This document shows positions 9,644 to 20,352 of a DNA stretch of 37,745 nucleotides, piece by piece (positions within the stretch are counted from its first letter, which is position 1; each line of letters begins with the position of its first letter). Source of the DNA: Phlegmacium glaucopus (lineage: Eukaryota > Basidiomycota > Agaricomycetes > Agaricales > Cortinariaceae); assembly GCA_015039465.1 (NCBI GenBank), contig MU130573.1:9428-47172 (forward strand), written 5' to 3'. Both the position numbers and the translations under genes were made by a program. The notes beneath the pieces were generated by a model. The model did no database searches. It saw only the letters and a program-made list of their open reading frames with translations, and was not told the DNA's origin.

Positions 9644-11648
9644 ATGACAACGAGACCTTCTGCTTCAGCACAAAGTTCGATTACTATGAACGATGTCGGC
9701 ATATCCGAGCCAAAAATATCAGAAACCTGGTTCCAGGAGTACGTTGAAAAAGATTCATTATGGAAAGATTACGTCGAGAAGGCGGAGAAATTCGATGAAC
9801 GCATGATCAATAACTGGAATCAGATTGTTGATGTTATTCTCGTTTATGTTGGTGTTATTTTTTTTGCCTTCACGATATTAGCTGCTAATCATCGAATCGA
9901 GCATAGGTTGCGCTATTCATTGCCGTTCTGACCTCCTTTGTCATTGAAGCCGCTAAGAAATTCACACGCGATCCAGCCGACATCTCCAATGATCTTCTCA
10001 GTGCAATCTACACTCAGCTGGCCGCTCAATCCAACAACATATCGATTCAAATTATCGACCCCAAGTCCTTTTCTACTCGGAGTAAAATGGATAACAGGCG
10101 CGCTGTTCGTTGCAACGCACTCCTGTACAGTGCTGTAGCATTATCCACTGTTGTGTCGGTGATAGCTCTGGCGGCCAAGTTGTGGTTGGTCAGCTATAGC
10201 CATCGCACTTCCGAATCAGTTGGATCACATTACGAGAGAGCGATGAAGCGCCAAGAAGCATACAATGGTGTTCTAGCATGGAAAATGAGGGCCGTAATAG
10301 ATATGATGCCACTCATCCTGCTCGTTGCTGTGATCATGTTTGGGTTCTTTGTTCAGTGAGATATTTCATGGTCTGCTGGTCTATTTTAAAAAAATTTAAC
10401 ATCATTTTTAGCGAATGGGCTTCAGAACTTAACGCAGGTATTGGCTACGCCGTCGCAGTTATCCTTTCCGTGGGCTTCATAACACTTGCCATAACATCAC
10501 TTGCCGCAGCATTCATTCCCGCATGCCCGTTCCACTCCTCTTTTTCGACCATTATAAAACTCGTTTTCGAATCTCCTGAGATTTTATTAAAGACATTATC
10601 AAATAAGTTTGATATTCCAGAGTGGATGAGGAAGTTGAATCCGGGTCGCAGTTGGCTACCGATTGCGGGACTCGTATTATGGTTTGGATCAGGCTCAGCG
10701 ATAGCATATGGCACCTTGAAATTTTCCGGCGGCATTATGGTCCTAGTTTGCATACCACTCGCAATAACATTCGCATACTCGATGCCGGAGGAGGAAATCA
10801 GAAGTCGCGAACCTCAAAAAGATCCGAGTCGGCTTTCCTTCGTGTTCTACGATGAAACCAAACGACGCATACCTCAAAAATATCGGCTTCCCCTCTTTTC
10901 GCTAGGGAACTTTGTTGTCATCGGATCGCTCTTGTCTACAGCTGGATACTTCAACCATTCGTGGGGAATCTTTATAACCCTATATATTATTGGGATGGTG
11001 CTCCTCCTCCTCTTCGGTATCATAGCTCGTCCACTGGCGAAATCTACGAAAGAGACGAGGGAAATCGACGCCGTAGCTTGGTTATTGAATTCGACATCCT
11101 CTGACAGTCGGTCATTATTCATGAAGGCTGGTAAAATCACCAGCGGTAAGGGTGATGATGCCAGGGGTGGTGATTACAAACCTAGGCTTTTGGCCTCGCT
11201 TTTGCCTCTCCTCTCCTCTCTTATAACCTCACCTCGCACCAAAGTGGACGAAGATTCAAAGCCGACTGATCTGGAGGTATATGTGTCCTGTCTGGCGCAA
11301 TTGTCGGACTTCGTAAGAGATACAGGGTCCTGGAGGTTGCTGCACGAGGATGGGAAGCGGCACTCGAAGCTTGAACCTCCGCTTGTAACAAAACTAGTGT
11401 GGTTGGCCACAAATCCTCTGGCTCTGGAACAATGTGGCGAAAATGTGAAGAAAGCTGCTATTGCGGTTCTACATAACCATAGGATGGATGAACATGGAAA
11501 GACAAAGAAACAGAAGAAACAGCAAGCATCAGGGGGAGTGGGATCGACGATCACGTTACCAGAACCAGCGCACTCGTACTACTATGAAGAGCCTGTGGAG
11601 CTTCACCCAAGAGGTAACAGGGGATACTCTAGGGTGGAAACAGTATGA
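9644..11648 (+). CDS. DUF6535-family multi-pass membrane protein
   Basis: Three exons, 9644-9847, 9907-10355 and 10412-11648, join in frame (introns of 59 and 56 nt) to give about 629 residues from an ATG. The N-terminal half follows the DUF6535 pattern common in agaricomycetes: WKDYVEKAEKFDERMINNW, then DVILVYVALFIAVLTSFVIE, then AKLWLVSY and a hydrophobic LILLVAVIMFGFFV segment. About eight hydrophobic segments are visible overall, including LSVGFITLAITSLAAAF and ITLYIIGMVLLLLFGI, followed by a roughly 200-residue hydrophilic C-terminal tail with a KKQKK basic patch. The family has no established function; the protein is expected to sit in a membrane. No lesion is seen. It is the first of three membrane-protein genes in this 8-kb block. 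Confidence 0.8.
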
Positions 11649-11877
11649 TAAATTATGTGCGTCGGCTACCTCTAACATCAAGCTGAAGACTGGTACCTAT
11701 GCTTCTTGGTTTTGTAATGATACTATAATAATCTGATGGTCGATATCTCCCAGAGATCCGCATATAAGTGAACTTTGATCAGTAGTCACCGTCTCTGACG
11801 GCAGTGTATGTATTGCTAACGATCTAAACAGTGTCTTTAGCAATGGTAGTATATGATGTATAGCGGGAGGTCGTTGT
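11649..11877. other. Downstream flank, no gene seen
   Basis: Short intergenic stretch between the DUF6535 stop and a weak minus-strand reading frame; no signal beyond AT-rich sequence. Confidence 0.4.
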
Positions 11878-12198
11878 TTATTGCTTGTTGCATCTGTCGA
11901 AACACACACCGGAAGCCATAATGTTGGAATTACAAAATACGATCCAAGCTCCATACCGGAAATGAGAACCTTTTGTCCGGCCGGCCTCGCCCACGATAAT
12001 ATCTCGTAGCGCAAAGCTAGGGTAGTGATATACGTTACCACAGAAATTGGTAACCCTCTTGGATCTTCTTCCTCGGTTCTTCAAGTTCTTCCCGTTCTTA
12101 CCCTGTGAGGACTGCGCCACCTGCGCCCCATTCTGCGCCCCCCCTCGATTGTTTTGTTTTGAAAATATTTTGAAGATGGCACTATTTGTTGAGGGCAT
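11878..12198 (-). CDS. Hypothetical small protein, weak
   Basis: A 106-codon minus-strand frame starts at an ATG. Its first half is Asn/Gln/Gly/Lys-rich (NNRGGAQNGAQVAQ) and its second half ends in a short Cys pair (CFDRCNKQ). No family is recognised, no signal peptide is obvious, and support rests only on an open frame between two genes. It could equally be chance or the 3' flank of the bestrophin-like gene. Confidence 0.2.
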   Translation of the reverse strand: MPSTNSAIFKIFSKQNNRGGAQNGAQVAQSSQGKNGKNLKNRGRRSKRVTNFCGNVYHYPSFALRDIIVGEAGRTKGSHFRYGAWIVFCNSNIMASGVCFDRCNKQ

Positions 12199-12355
12199 CG
12201 CTCAGATACAATTTGAAAATCCAATTAGTAATTTAGTGTTGAATGTGAATGATCTCATGAGGTGAGTAAGTATACCGAGCCAAGAAGTACAATAAATATG
12301 TACCAAAAATATGCGCGTTATTCATTCAAGTTCATCCATCTCCAATCTCCAACCT

Positions 12356-14672
12356 TCACTTCTCTCGAGTAAGATTGTCAACAGTCTTCCACGCGTTCAC
12401 CAACGTCCTACGGATACTGTTCGTTTCTGGCTCCGAGTCGGTGCCATCATTAGGTGAGCGATAAGGTACATTATCGCGTGTCAGCTCTTCTGCTGAACGA
12501 AGATCGGCAGGTGCGAAAGGTTGATTCCTGAAAAACCAACAATGAAAAGTCATTATAGATTATTGTGTTTGCAAGAAAAAAGGGGAAGATTACCACTTAG
12601 TGAATATGTATGTAGATGGATTAGAGTTCGGATGCTTGTGTGTATGGAAATGTATTTTGATCAATATCATGCTTTGGATGGACTAAACTTGACATACAGC
12701 TGTTATTTCATAAAGATCTCTTTGAATCAGGAGACAAAAAAAGTCTAGGTCTTTTGAATGTAGAACGTCATTTGAGAAAAGAAACGGAGAGCCGCGTATG
12801 ATGATTAAAACGTCTCTTACCGAGGTCGTTTTCATCGTAATTGAATGGATTTTCACTGTAAACATGGACCATCAGCAATCCATTCCCCACGTAAACCATG
12901 GGTTGAAAGACGTTGATATCACATACATTTCTTGTCCAATTTCAAGGAATCCAAGAAGTAAGAAGGCAGCGAATGCCGTTGCTGGAATGGTAATGACTCC
13001 GTATGCGAGATATATTTGAAACTATGGACAATCTTAGAATTAAAAATGCATACAGACGGGTTGAGCTGAGCTGACTGGTAGGAAAGTAAGATATAGCCTG
13101 TCGGTAAATGCTCAGTCGATTTGAAAAAAGCAGCATTCGAAAAACGGGCATATACATACCAAAGGCTCATCCGTAAATGAACTTGGTAGGCAAATGGAAG
13201 GGGCGTGTTACAAATCCTTTCGAGATTTAAAACGGTGTCTTGGAGTGAGGCTAGATTCGTTGTCATTCCGGTGGCAATAGCCGGTTCCACAAGTTCAGAC
13301 CACATAAGCCCTAAGCCAAACCAATCAACGACACGAGCAACAAACAAGAGCTATCGATAATCACACCCTGAGTAACTAATCAGAGAGGTAAGAATCAAAT
13401 CTGAGCTTCGGGAGGGTAGGCTTGCTCACTTTGAGAGGACAAGAGATATTTCGAGAGGAATGTGGCTTTCCACATTTCCCTGCCTTTTCTTTCTCTTCTT
13501 TCCGTCTGGGTTCGCTCGATGTAGCATATGTCTTATTAACCATCTGATCAGGCTAAAAGCAGGGATGTAATCGTAAACCGTAACTGGTGGCGGATTTCGT
13601 GCTGGCTTCAACGGATGATCACTTATAGTAGGCAACGGAAGACTTGCTTCAAGATCTGGCGTAACCGAGGGAAAAGGTGGTACCTGAGCCTGCTGTTTAT
13701 TGTCAAGTATTGTGGAATAAGATGTGCCTCTAGAGACGTGGCCGATGGGTCGAGTACTAGAACTCTCTTGAGAAGTTGGTGTTCGGTCAACGGGGTGGTT
13801 TGACTCATTGCGAACATGCCAAAGAGGAAGCCGATCTGCGTCTGCACCTTCCGTTCCGGTAGTGGTGGCATACCTCGGTAGGAAGGAAACCAATGGATAC
13901 AAATCCTCGTAGTAAACACCCTGCTCCTCTCGGAGGCAATGCTAAAGAAAAGATTGCAAAATATATATCAATACAATAAAAATGGGTGGACTATGACTTT
14001 GACAAATACTTTGACTGAAACAACGAAAGCATGAATCTAGAGAGACATGAATGGTTACCTAGGATAAGAGGCGAGAAATGGTTTACTCACAAGATTTATC
14101 ATCGTCTTTTTCTCGATGATGCTTTGAAGGACAGATTGCTCTGGGGCTGGAGCGTGACGTTCATTCGGTACATGAATCCAGATCTTGATCGAAGTGAGCA
14201 GTCGTCGTCGAGTGAAGCACCAAAGTCACCAAGGCCCACCATCATTGCCAGATTTCTAGACGCAATTGAGATGTTTGTCCACATCTCTTTCCCCTCCTGG
14301 TATCTTCGGGACTATGTGCGTCAGAAACAGACTCGGAAACGACGAATACCAATAGGGGCGCACCTTTCATAGGCGGAAGATGTTCTGAACGAGATAACCA
14401 GAGCAAGAACAAAACCAAGGACTGTCAAAAGTTGGTTTGATACACCTAACTTCACATCTGTGTTGCCAGAAACCACGACCACCGCTATAATAATGGAAGG
14501 GCAACAATCAATTCCTGTCACATTACGATATTGGTCTTAAGACAAGTATTGGAGGTTCATAGTTACCTGTGGCTATTATTGTGAATAAAAGTACTTCAGG
14601 CCATACATCGCCTATGATAGTGGCGGAAAACTTCCGCAATGTCCAACTTGAAATAGGATCTCGTGCAACCAT
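12356..14672 (-). CDS. Bestrophin-like (RFP-TM/UPF0187) anion channel, about 12 exons, possibly degenerate
   Basis: Bestrophins form anion channels in membranes. Minus-strand exons 14672-14567, 14484-14364, 14303-14240, 14183-14091, 14036-14010, 13941-13430, 13350-13160, 13097-13076, 13021-12927, 12855-12821, 12750-12698 and 12527-12356 read through family landmarks: SWTLRKFSATIIGDVWPEV, LLTVLGFVLALVISFRTSS, AYER, GVYYEDLYPLVSFLPRYA, HIPLEISLVLS, LERICNTPLPFAYQVHLR, LEIGQEIENPFNYDENDL and NQPFAPADLRSAEEL. Exon 8 is only 22 nt. A long Ser/Thr/Pro-rich insert (about 100 residues) interrupts the conserved core. Two junctions do not join in phase: after LVLS (13430 to 13350, where an in-frame TAG precedes the next block) and before NQPFAP (12698 to 12527). 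Either a microexon was missed at each or the gene is decaying. The family call is strong; function is uncertain. Confidence 0.75.
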
Positions 14673-14775
14673 TGCTACCACGAAACCCACTTCAAGCCTT
14701 GGCCGTTGCAAAGTTAACAAACTCGAGTTAAGGATAAGGAGATACTGAGTGATGTCGACGTCGTTCCACTCGTAA

Positions 14776-14801
14776 AGAGAGGGAGAGAGAGAGAGAGAGA
14801 A
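14776..14801. repeat. GA microsatellite
   Basis: A run of mostly GA dinucleotides upstream of the bestrophin-like gene. Such runs are common in fungal promoters; no further support. Confidence 0.6.
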
Positions 14802-15100
14802 TGCACCAGTCTATCCAGATTTGTCCGCCTGTTGGGAACATGCATCTTTTAATTAGTAGTTGCAGGTGCGTGGTTTATGCCATCGGCCACCGAGTGGTTG
14901 CAGGCATTCATGTAAAGAATCATTATTGGGACTAGAGAAGCAGACAAGAAGCTGTCCTTTTGTCCGTGACGAGTTTATCTGGACGGCTCCAAGTGCTGGC
15001 CTTACAGAAAACGTGATACATAAATATATGAAAGTAAACCGTGACACGATCACGTGTCGTTAGTGATTCGCGTCGCACAACCAAGTTCTCTCTCCTCTGA

Positions 15101-15727
15101 ATGGCGAAGGCTATCGTTTGTATCTATGTCTCAATCACAAGCTTACTGGGCGACACTCCTTTGAGACAGAATTCAGCTCCAACAGGGCTATTTATTGATG
15201 GCACTCTTGACGAGCAAAGATCGGCCGCCTTGAACGACTTGGGCAACGTTCCGGAGGTCACTGTCGACTTTATGTTGGATCATATTGTCCCAAATTCGGG
15301 TGTAAACCTTGAATGTACAATGCATGATCTCAGATGGAAAGGAATTTTGCTTGACGCTGGTTGGAAAGTTTTCATTGATGCCTCGCCCAAGAATTTCGAT
15401 GACAACGGGCGGAAGGTGCTTTGTTGAAAAGCTATTGATCGAAAAATCATCACCTGGACCAACTTTGAAGTGGGGCGTTCTCGTTCTCCTGCGATATCCG
15501 AAACGATCAGAAGTCGCCCAGATGGTTGCGGTCAACTCAACAGCATTCATTCAATTCACACTTCTCAATGCGGTTATCCTTCTCAGGATAAGGCTGACTA
15601 TCATTGGTTTAATATTGCATACGTGGAACAAGAAGAATACGAAAAAAGATCCCAATGATGTATGTCTCCCCCCGTCTCATTCTCGAATTAATTTTGTGCA
15701 CTTATTGATCTTCAGAATGTATTGAAA
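15101..15727 (+). pseudogene. FunK1-like fungal protein kinase, N-terminal remnant
   Basis: FunK1 proteins are a kinase family expanded in multicellular basidiomycetes. Here only the region before the kinase domain is seen: TVDFMLDHIVPNSGVNL, a Gly-Trp-Lys-Val segment, DNGRKVL, then SETIRSRPDG and DYHWFNIAYVEQEEYEK. These resemble the pattern (LPPL.., KVF, SE..RPDG, W.DI...EFK) that precedes the kinase domain in the family. The frame contains a TGA at 15425-15427 between KVLC and KAIDRK, another stop after EYEKRSQ, and no kinase catalytic motifs follow before 16.2 kb. It is therefore a truncated, decaying copy. The assignment is by remembered pattern and is moderate. Confidence 0.5.
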
Positions 15728-15887
15728 CTTTACATCATACGGTGAATGCGCTCAGTCTCTATGCAAGGTGTCAGGACTACCTTTAATTGGCACGCTTTGT
15801 TCTGAGTCCTGTGTGATCGCTATAGTACCTATTGGCACTTTGCCCTAGCAATCAGGCTTGTTGCCTTTCGGCATAACACACGTCGTG

Positions 15888-15914
15888 CTTGATGCTGGTT
15901 GGAAAGTTTTCATT
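15888..15914 (+). repeat. Dispersed 27-bp repeat of the FunK1 remnant
   Basis: The 27 bases here match 15350-15376 with one C/T difference (CTTGAYGCTGGTTGGAAAGT, then TTTCATT). The copy is 538 bases downstream of the original inside the kinase remnant, so part of that sequence was duplicated. Confidence 0.7.
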
Positions 15915-16746
15915 TTTTGAACAAGGCGTTTATTAAATGGATCTTTTTTTAGTTTGTTCTCAGTAAGCACTCAGGAAGAAGGAAAGAAATGTGACGAGTC
16001 AATCAAGAATCAGCCTAGTATACGCCCGGTTTTGAAGTTAGATCGCGGACCCAGACCTGTTTCAAACCATCGTTGCATGAATAGGTCAGTTAATGGTGTT
16101 CAAGTGCAGAACGAATTCGGCACGTTGAGGAAATTTGGGGTTGTTGCATAGGAATGTATAGTTGGGGAAGGTAAGAGTTGTCCGAACGACCGGCCGTAAG
16201 CCGAAAGTTTAGGGCTCTAAGCTACTCTTGAGTCTCTTCGCTCATGCCACACTACACGATATTCAGAACTCCAACTCCTGGTACCGGTCTAAGTTATGTC
16301 GGAGTCATGCCCCGTATGGTTTAGTGGCTGATTTTTCTATCTATAGTCAACTTAGCACTCAGCATCAGGCCTCAGCAAGATCAATCCAGCAATGGCAGCT
16401 GCGTGTGTTCACGAAGTATATTATCAGTGTTCTTGCGTTATAACATCAAAGCTTCTAGTGCGACTATGTATCATGACGTCACAGATTCCGTACAAAGATA
16501 CTCTTTGGTATTGCAACAGACCGGTGGCTTTGGGAACGTGTCATCCAAAAATGGCCTGTTCAGAGAAACTTGCAATACTTCGATGTGGTCAGAAGATGCA
16601 TGACATCATGTATATCATTGTCCGGTATCATCGATATATCATCGATCAGCGCTCAGCACTGCCATGAGCTGGGAAACAAGTTTAAACTCCTGTACAGCTG
16701 GAATCATGTTTCGCGCTCTTACAAGAGTTTCCTGTTAACGTTGTCT
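15915..16746. other. No gene recognised
   Basis: Several short plus-strand open frames exist, such as 15954-16151, without recognisable domains or consistent splicing. The last few hundred bases probably hold the promoter of the DUF6533 gene. Confidence 0.4.
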
Positions 16747-18016
16747 ATGGTGTCTCAGGCGTTCGAAGGCGAGTTTGTGGCTTATCTTCATGTAGCCTCG
16801 TTGAGTGTGAGTGTGGTATTCCATTTCCAAAATATGTCGCTCCTCCTGATACTCTTCGATTGCAACAGGTCCTGCTCTGGGATATATTGAATAATGTGAG
16901 GGATGAGTGTCGCTTGGTGTTTCGGCATCGTATGGGACCTCCCATCGTGGTCTATTTCTTGTCGAGGTTAGTTAATGTGACTTGATCTGAAATTTTATCG
17001 TCGCGTTGAAACAAGGGGATTAACAGATTCTCGGTTCTTGGCTTCGCCCTTGTATCAACCATATTCATGAGTTAGTGTGGGTCGTCTGGCCGCCATAGCT
17101 TGTGAGAATTAACCCTCCCCACCGCTTTTTCCTTAGCTACCCCGTCCATTGCTTGCACGGCATTCAAGGCGACTTTTGTCGCATTTTTTATCACAGCCAT
17201 GGTGTCCACTCTCTTTCTTTCCTACCTTCGTGTTTGTGCGGTGTGGCATTGGAACCCTTTCGTCGTAGCCGTGTCCGGCATATCGTGGCTATCCGTTGTT
17301 GCTACAGGATTCGCAGTGATAAATTCCATCCAAGGAATCGAAGTGGAGAATTATTGTTTGGAAATTATTGTGGGGCCACTTATTGTGGCACCTATCATCA
17401 CGAGCTTTCTCAATCATGTCGTCGTCTTCTTCGCGATCACTTTGGGGGTTTGCAAGAATACTCTGGGCAGGGGTCTGACCATCAGGGATTGTATCCGGCT
17501 CATGTTTGGGAGGGGCTTGTCAACCTTTTCAAAGGCACTATTACATGAGAGCCAAGTGTGTTACATGTCGGTTTTTTTTTTGCTCCCCAAACACCGGAAG
17601 CTGTTTATTGACTACTTTAACCTAGAATTGTTATGGTAATTGCTGCAATTGCCATAACTTGGTTCTACGTTTGGTTGGCGATTGAACCCACTACAGCCTT
17701 CCGAATCGCAATAGCCCCGCTATACGTCGTGTTGGTGAACATAATGATTTGCCGCGTTTTCAGGAATACAAAACTTGGACTATACAACAAAATACCACAC
17801 CGCTCCCACGACTCAAAATCACAATCACATACAGCCCCAAACAGCAACAGCACGACGTCGTGGAACTCTAGATATGAGAGTGCCGATGCTCATTCCATTG
17901 CTGCAACGCCCATCCAGATTTCGGTCAGCCAAGTTGTTGAGTGCAAGAGTGATTATCCTCCGTTGATGACTCAAGGATCGGAGCGCTCTGTTGTCTTGGA
18001 CTTTGGAATGGTTTGA
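16747..18016 (+). CDS. DUF6533-family membrane protein
   Basis: Five exons, 16747-16806, 16869-16966, 17027-17070, 17137-17566 and 17626-18016, join without frame breaks (introns 59-66 nt, GT-AG) to about 340 residues. The N-terminus has the DUF6533 signature: FVAYLHVASLSVLLWDIL, then a short acidic loop and FRHRMGPPIVVYFLSR. Later landmarks are YLRVCAVW, a Cys-containing extracellular-type loop, and the C-terminal VLVNIMICRVFRNTKLG ending the last transmembrane segment. About seven hydrophobic segments are expected, followed by a hydrophilic Ser/Thr/Asn-rich tail. The family is abundant in agaricomycetes and has no known function; a receptor-like role is sometimes assumed from the topology but is not shown. 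The gene looks intact. Confidence 0.82.
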
Positions 18017-19564
18017 AAAACAATTAGGAATGTAAATAAATGTACTGACTATCATCTATAAAAAATACTGTAACGAACATGAACCGCGTTCGACAATTTT
18101 CTTATCCTGGACCTTTTACTATCGATAACGCTATTGATAAGCGCCCGGCTAGTCCCATCTGCATCGCAATCATCTCCGATATTTCATAATAGCTGTATGG
18201 TAATCACATCTCATTTTGGGTAGTGAGTTTATAATTAGTCTTCCCGCGCCGCGTCAACCGTTTATCCGTCGTCGAGCTAACTCCGAGTCTGATTTCGAAA
18301 CAGGATTTCTGCGGCTTCTTAATGTAACCTGTCGCAGTAAATATTCTCTTGGGAGTTAGGGATGGACTTATGTTTGAATTTCACTGAAATTATTGATGGC
18401 ATTATCGCGAGCTCGAATATGCTACATGTAAGTATGATATGCCAGTGGGGTGTTCATATGTACTATGCTTGGTCTTTATATCAAATAATTATCTGTGTCA
18501 ACAGACACAAAGTTGCTAATATCTATGTACCGCAGATGACGCATCGAACGTAAGTTAGGGGCCGAGGGCTTGAAATAAATTTCTAATAGCATTTTGAACA
18601 CCTTGTATCATTATAACATAGCTATATATTTGCCTTTACGGAGAATTCTATTTATGTTTTTCAGTGATACAAGATTGTTAAAAAACATATGGAGACCACC
18701 TACAACTTGATCCCATCAAAACATACCTAATTTGGACTATATACCCTTTTTGGCAGGAGGGCAGGCCAAAATAGGCTCAACCTAATCCCCTCTCACGAGT
18801 GAGAGGGGCTTATAACAAGGTACTTCATCAGGGCAGTGTCAAGTTTTCGGTAATGAATTTATACTGTTGAATCAAGTGACTTTTGAGTGCTACTTATTAG
18901 ACATAATACATATTATCATCTATAACATAAAATCTATCCAAAAACCAATTTTTCTCATTTTTAGAGGTTGCTGGAGTGAAAAGAAATGGGATGGAAAACA
19001 CGGTCTCATATCATGCTAATTTTGTAGTCTTTCAACGTCCACAAGTGGACGATCTTGGTACGAGACTAAGGCCAAAAGGTCTTAAACTTTTTTACCGACC
19101 CGTGCAATTATAGGGAATTATTATAATTCCTGGACCCCCCCTTGAGTGGGGGCCTCAGGAACCAAAACAAACTTGAATGGTGAGCTCAATAATGCCCAGA
19201 ACATGCAGAGATGGCTACAAAGCTCAAAAACGAGCATGAAAAGAAGGATGGTACACAGCCAAATAATGCATAGAATTCATACAGTATTTTCCACCTAAAT
19301 ACACAACCAAAACTTTTTCATTTCTTATATTTTGCCGCTCTTGGCGCTTATAGTAATACAAGCGTATATATTACATAACGTCCGGCCTAGCCGGGTTTCG
19401 TCAGGAACACCTACTTAGCCACACCAACAGAGGCTTCGATGCCGCGCTTTGCATAATTTTGTGGATTTTTCCATGTCAACATGTTACACGATAATATTTT
19501 CAGTCTGGGTGCCTTGTCTAGAGTTACAAAAACTTCTGGATCCGTATATTGTGCCGTCATAACC
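18017..19564. other. Non-coding, palindrome-rich region
   Basis: No coding sequence is supported. Palindromes cluster here: a 10-bp stem with a 2-nt centre at 18787-18808 (CCCCTCTCAC/GTGAGAGGGG), CGTCCAC-AA-GTGGACG at 19036-19051, GGAATTAT-T-ATAATTCC at 19114-19130, and a CCCCC/GGGGG stem near 19136-19153. They may be remains of a mobile element; no terminal repeats or target duplication were found. Confidence 0.45.
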
Positions 19565-20180
19565 TTATCCTGTTTTGATGGTGCCTTTTGAACCCCCTTT
19601 AGAGATTATTTCTGGGATGCAAGAGCCCTGGAGAGTTGTTGCAATTGATACATTCACTTCTCGTACATCCTTCAGATTCTGCAGGTACTTGATGAAATTA
19701 TAGTCGTCGTCGCGGAGGTAGGACAGAGGACCAGTGCAGCGTTTGAAAGGATTTTTGACCTCGCCAAATTCATGACATTGATAGGTGTTCGTGCCACGTC
19801 CACGGAGCAATCGGCTATAGTGCAGATATACCTCGGGTCCCCTGATGTAAAAATCCCACTATGCTGAGCTTGAGTTAAGGACCCAGCCCAGTTTGAATCA
19901 AACATGCTCATTTATCTTTCTTTAAATGAAACTGATGCTGGCCGATACATTTGCTTTCCTGTGCAAACGTCTCTAGGGAGGTCTTGCGACTGGGCTGATC
20001 GGAAATTTTGGAACCGGAGCCGCAGATGATTTGATCGTGAATTTTGAAACCGAGTCCCGAACAAAGTTCGTTGCAGCAGTAGATATCAGTAAGGACCTTT
20101 CTGTTGAAACGCATTGGATCTATGTAATCGAATTCTGTGCGAAATGAAAAGGTTAGGTGGGGTGTTGTTAAGGTGTCCAA
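19565..20180 (-). CDS. Possible small Cys-containing protein in several exons, unresolved
   Basis: Three overlapping minus-strand frames carry peptide-like features: IYCCNELCSGLGFKIHD in 19908-20180, SGDPRYICTIADCS in 19672-19911, and NTYQCHEFGEVKNPFKRC in 19565-19810. Their cysteine content and order could be exons of one small secreted protein divergent from the LysM gene, but no start with a signal peptide and no consistent splice path was established. No family is recognised. Treat as a candidate only. Confidence 0.22.
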
Positions 20181-20196
20181 AAAGGGATATGCCGGC

Positions 20197-20203
20197 TATA
20201 TAA
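20197..20203 (+). promoter_or_regulatory. TATA box of the LysM gene
   Basis: TATATAA lies about 150 bases before the ATG, followed by a pyrimidine-rich stretch (TTTTTTCCCCCCTTT and later TCCTCCTCCTC) typical of fungal transcription start regions. Confidence 0.55.
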
Positions 20204-20352
20204 GCCTGTAGTCACCCTTCTGCGGCATTGTTCATTTTTTTTCCCCCCTTTACTCACTTCAAGTCCTCCTCCTCTACTGTCTCTTTCTTTCCCCGCGACG
20301 TCTAGCCCTTCTTTTGAAAATATACACGTTCGTTATCCAGGCCTATCAGAAT

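Noticed and set aside
10278..11648. A stand-alone 456-residue protein starting at 10278
   Set aside because: The first codons fall in another frame of exon 2; joining exons at 10355/10412 gives a continuous DUF6535 protein from 9644.
14031..14372. A plus-strand 113-codon frame as a gene
   Set aside because: It is the antisense shadow of three bestrophin-like exons with good splice sites.
15309..15725. A 138-codon plus-strand protein with a hydrophobic segment
   Set aside because: The FunK1-like motifs lie in the neighbouring frame; this one is a shadow created by the premature stop.
18787..18830. Helitron 3' end (hairpin followed by CTRR)
   Set aside because: The hairpin is strong, but the bases after it (CTTATAAC) do not give CTRR and no TC-start partner was found.
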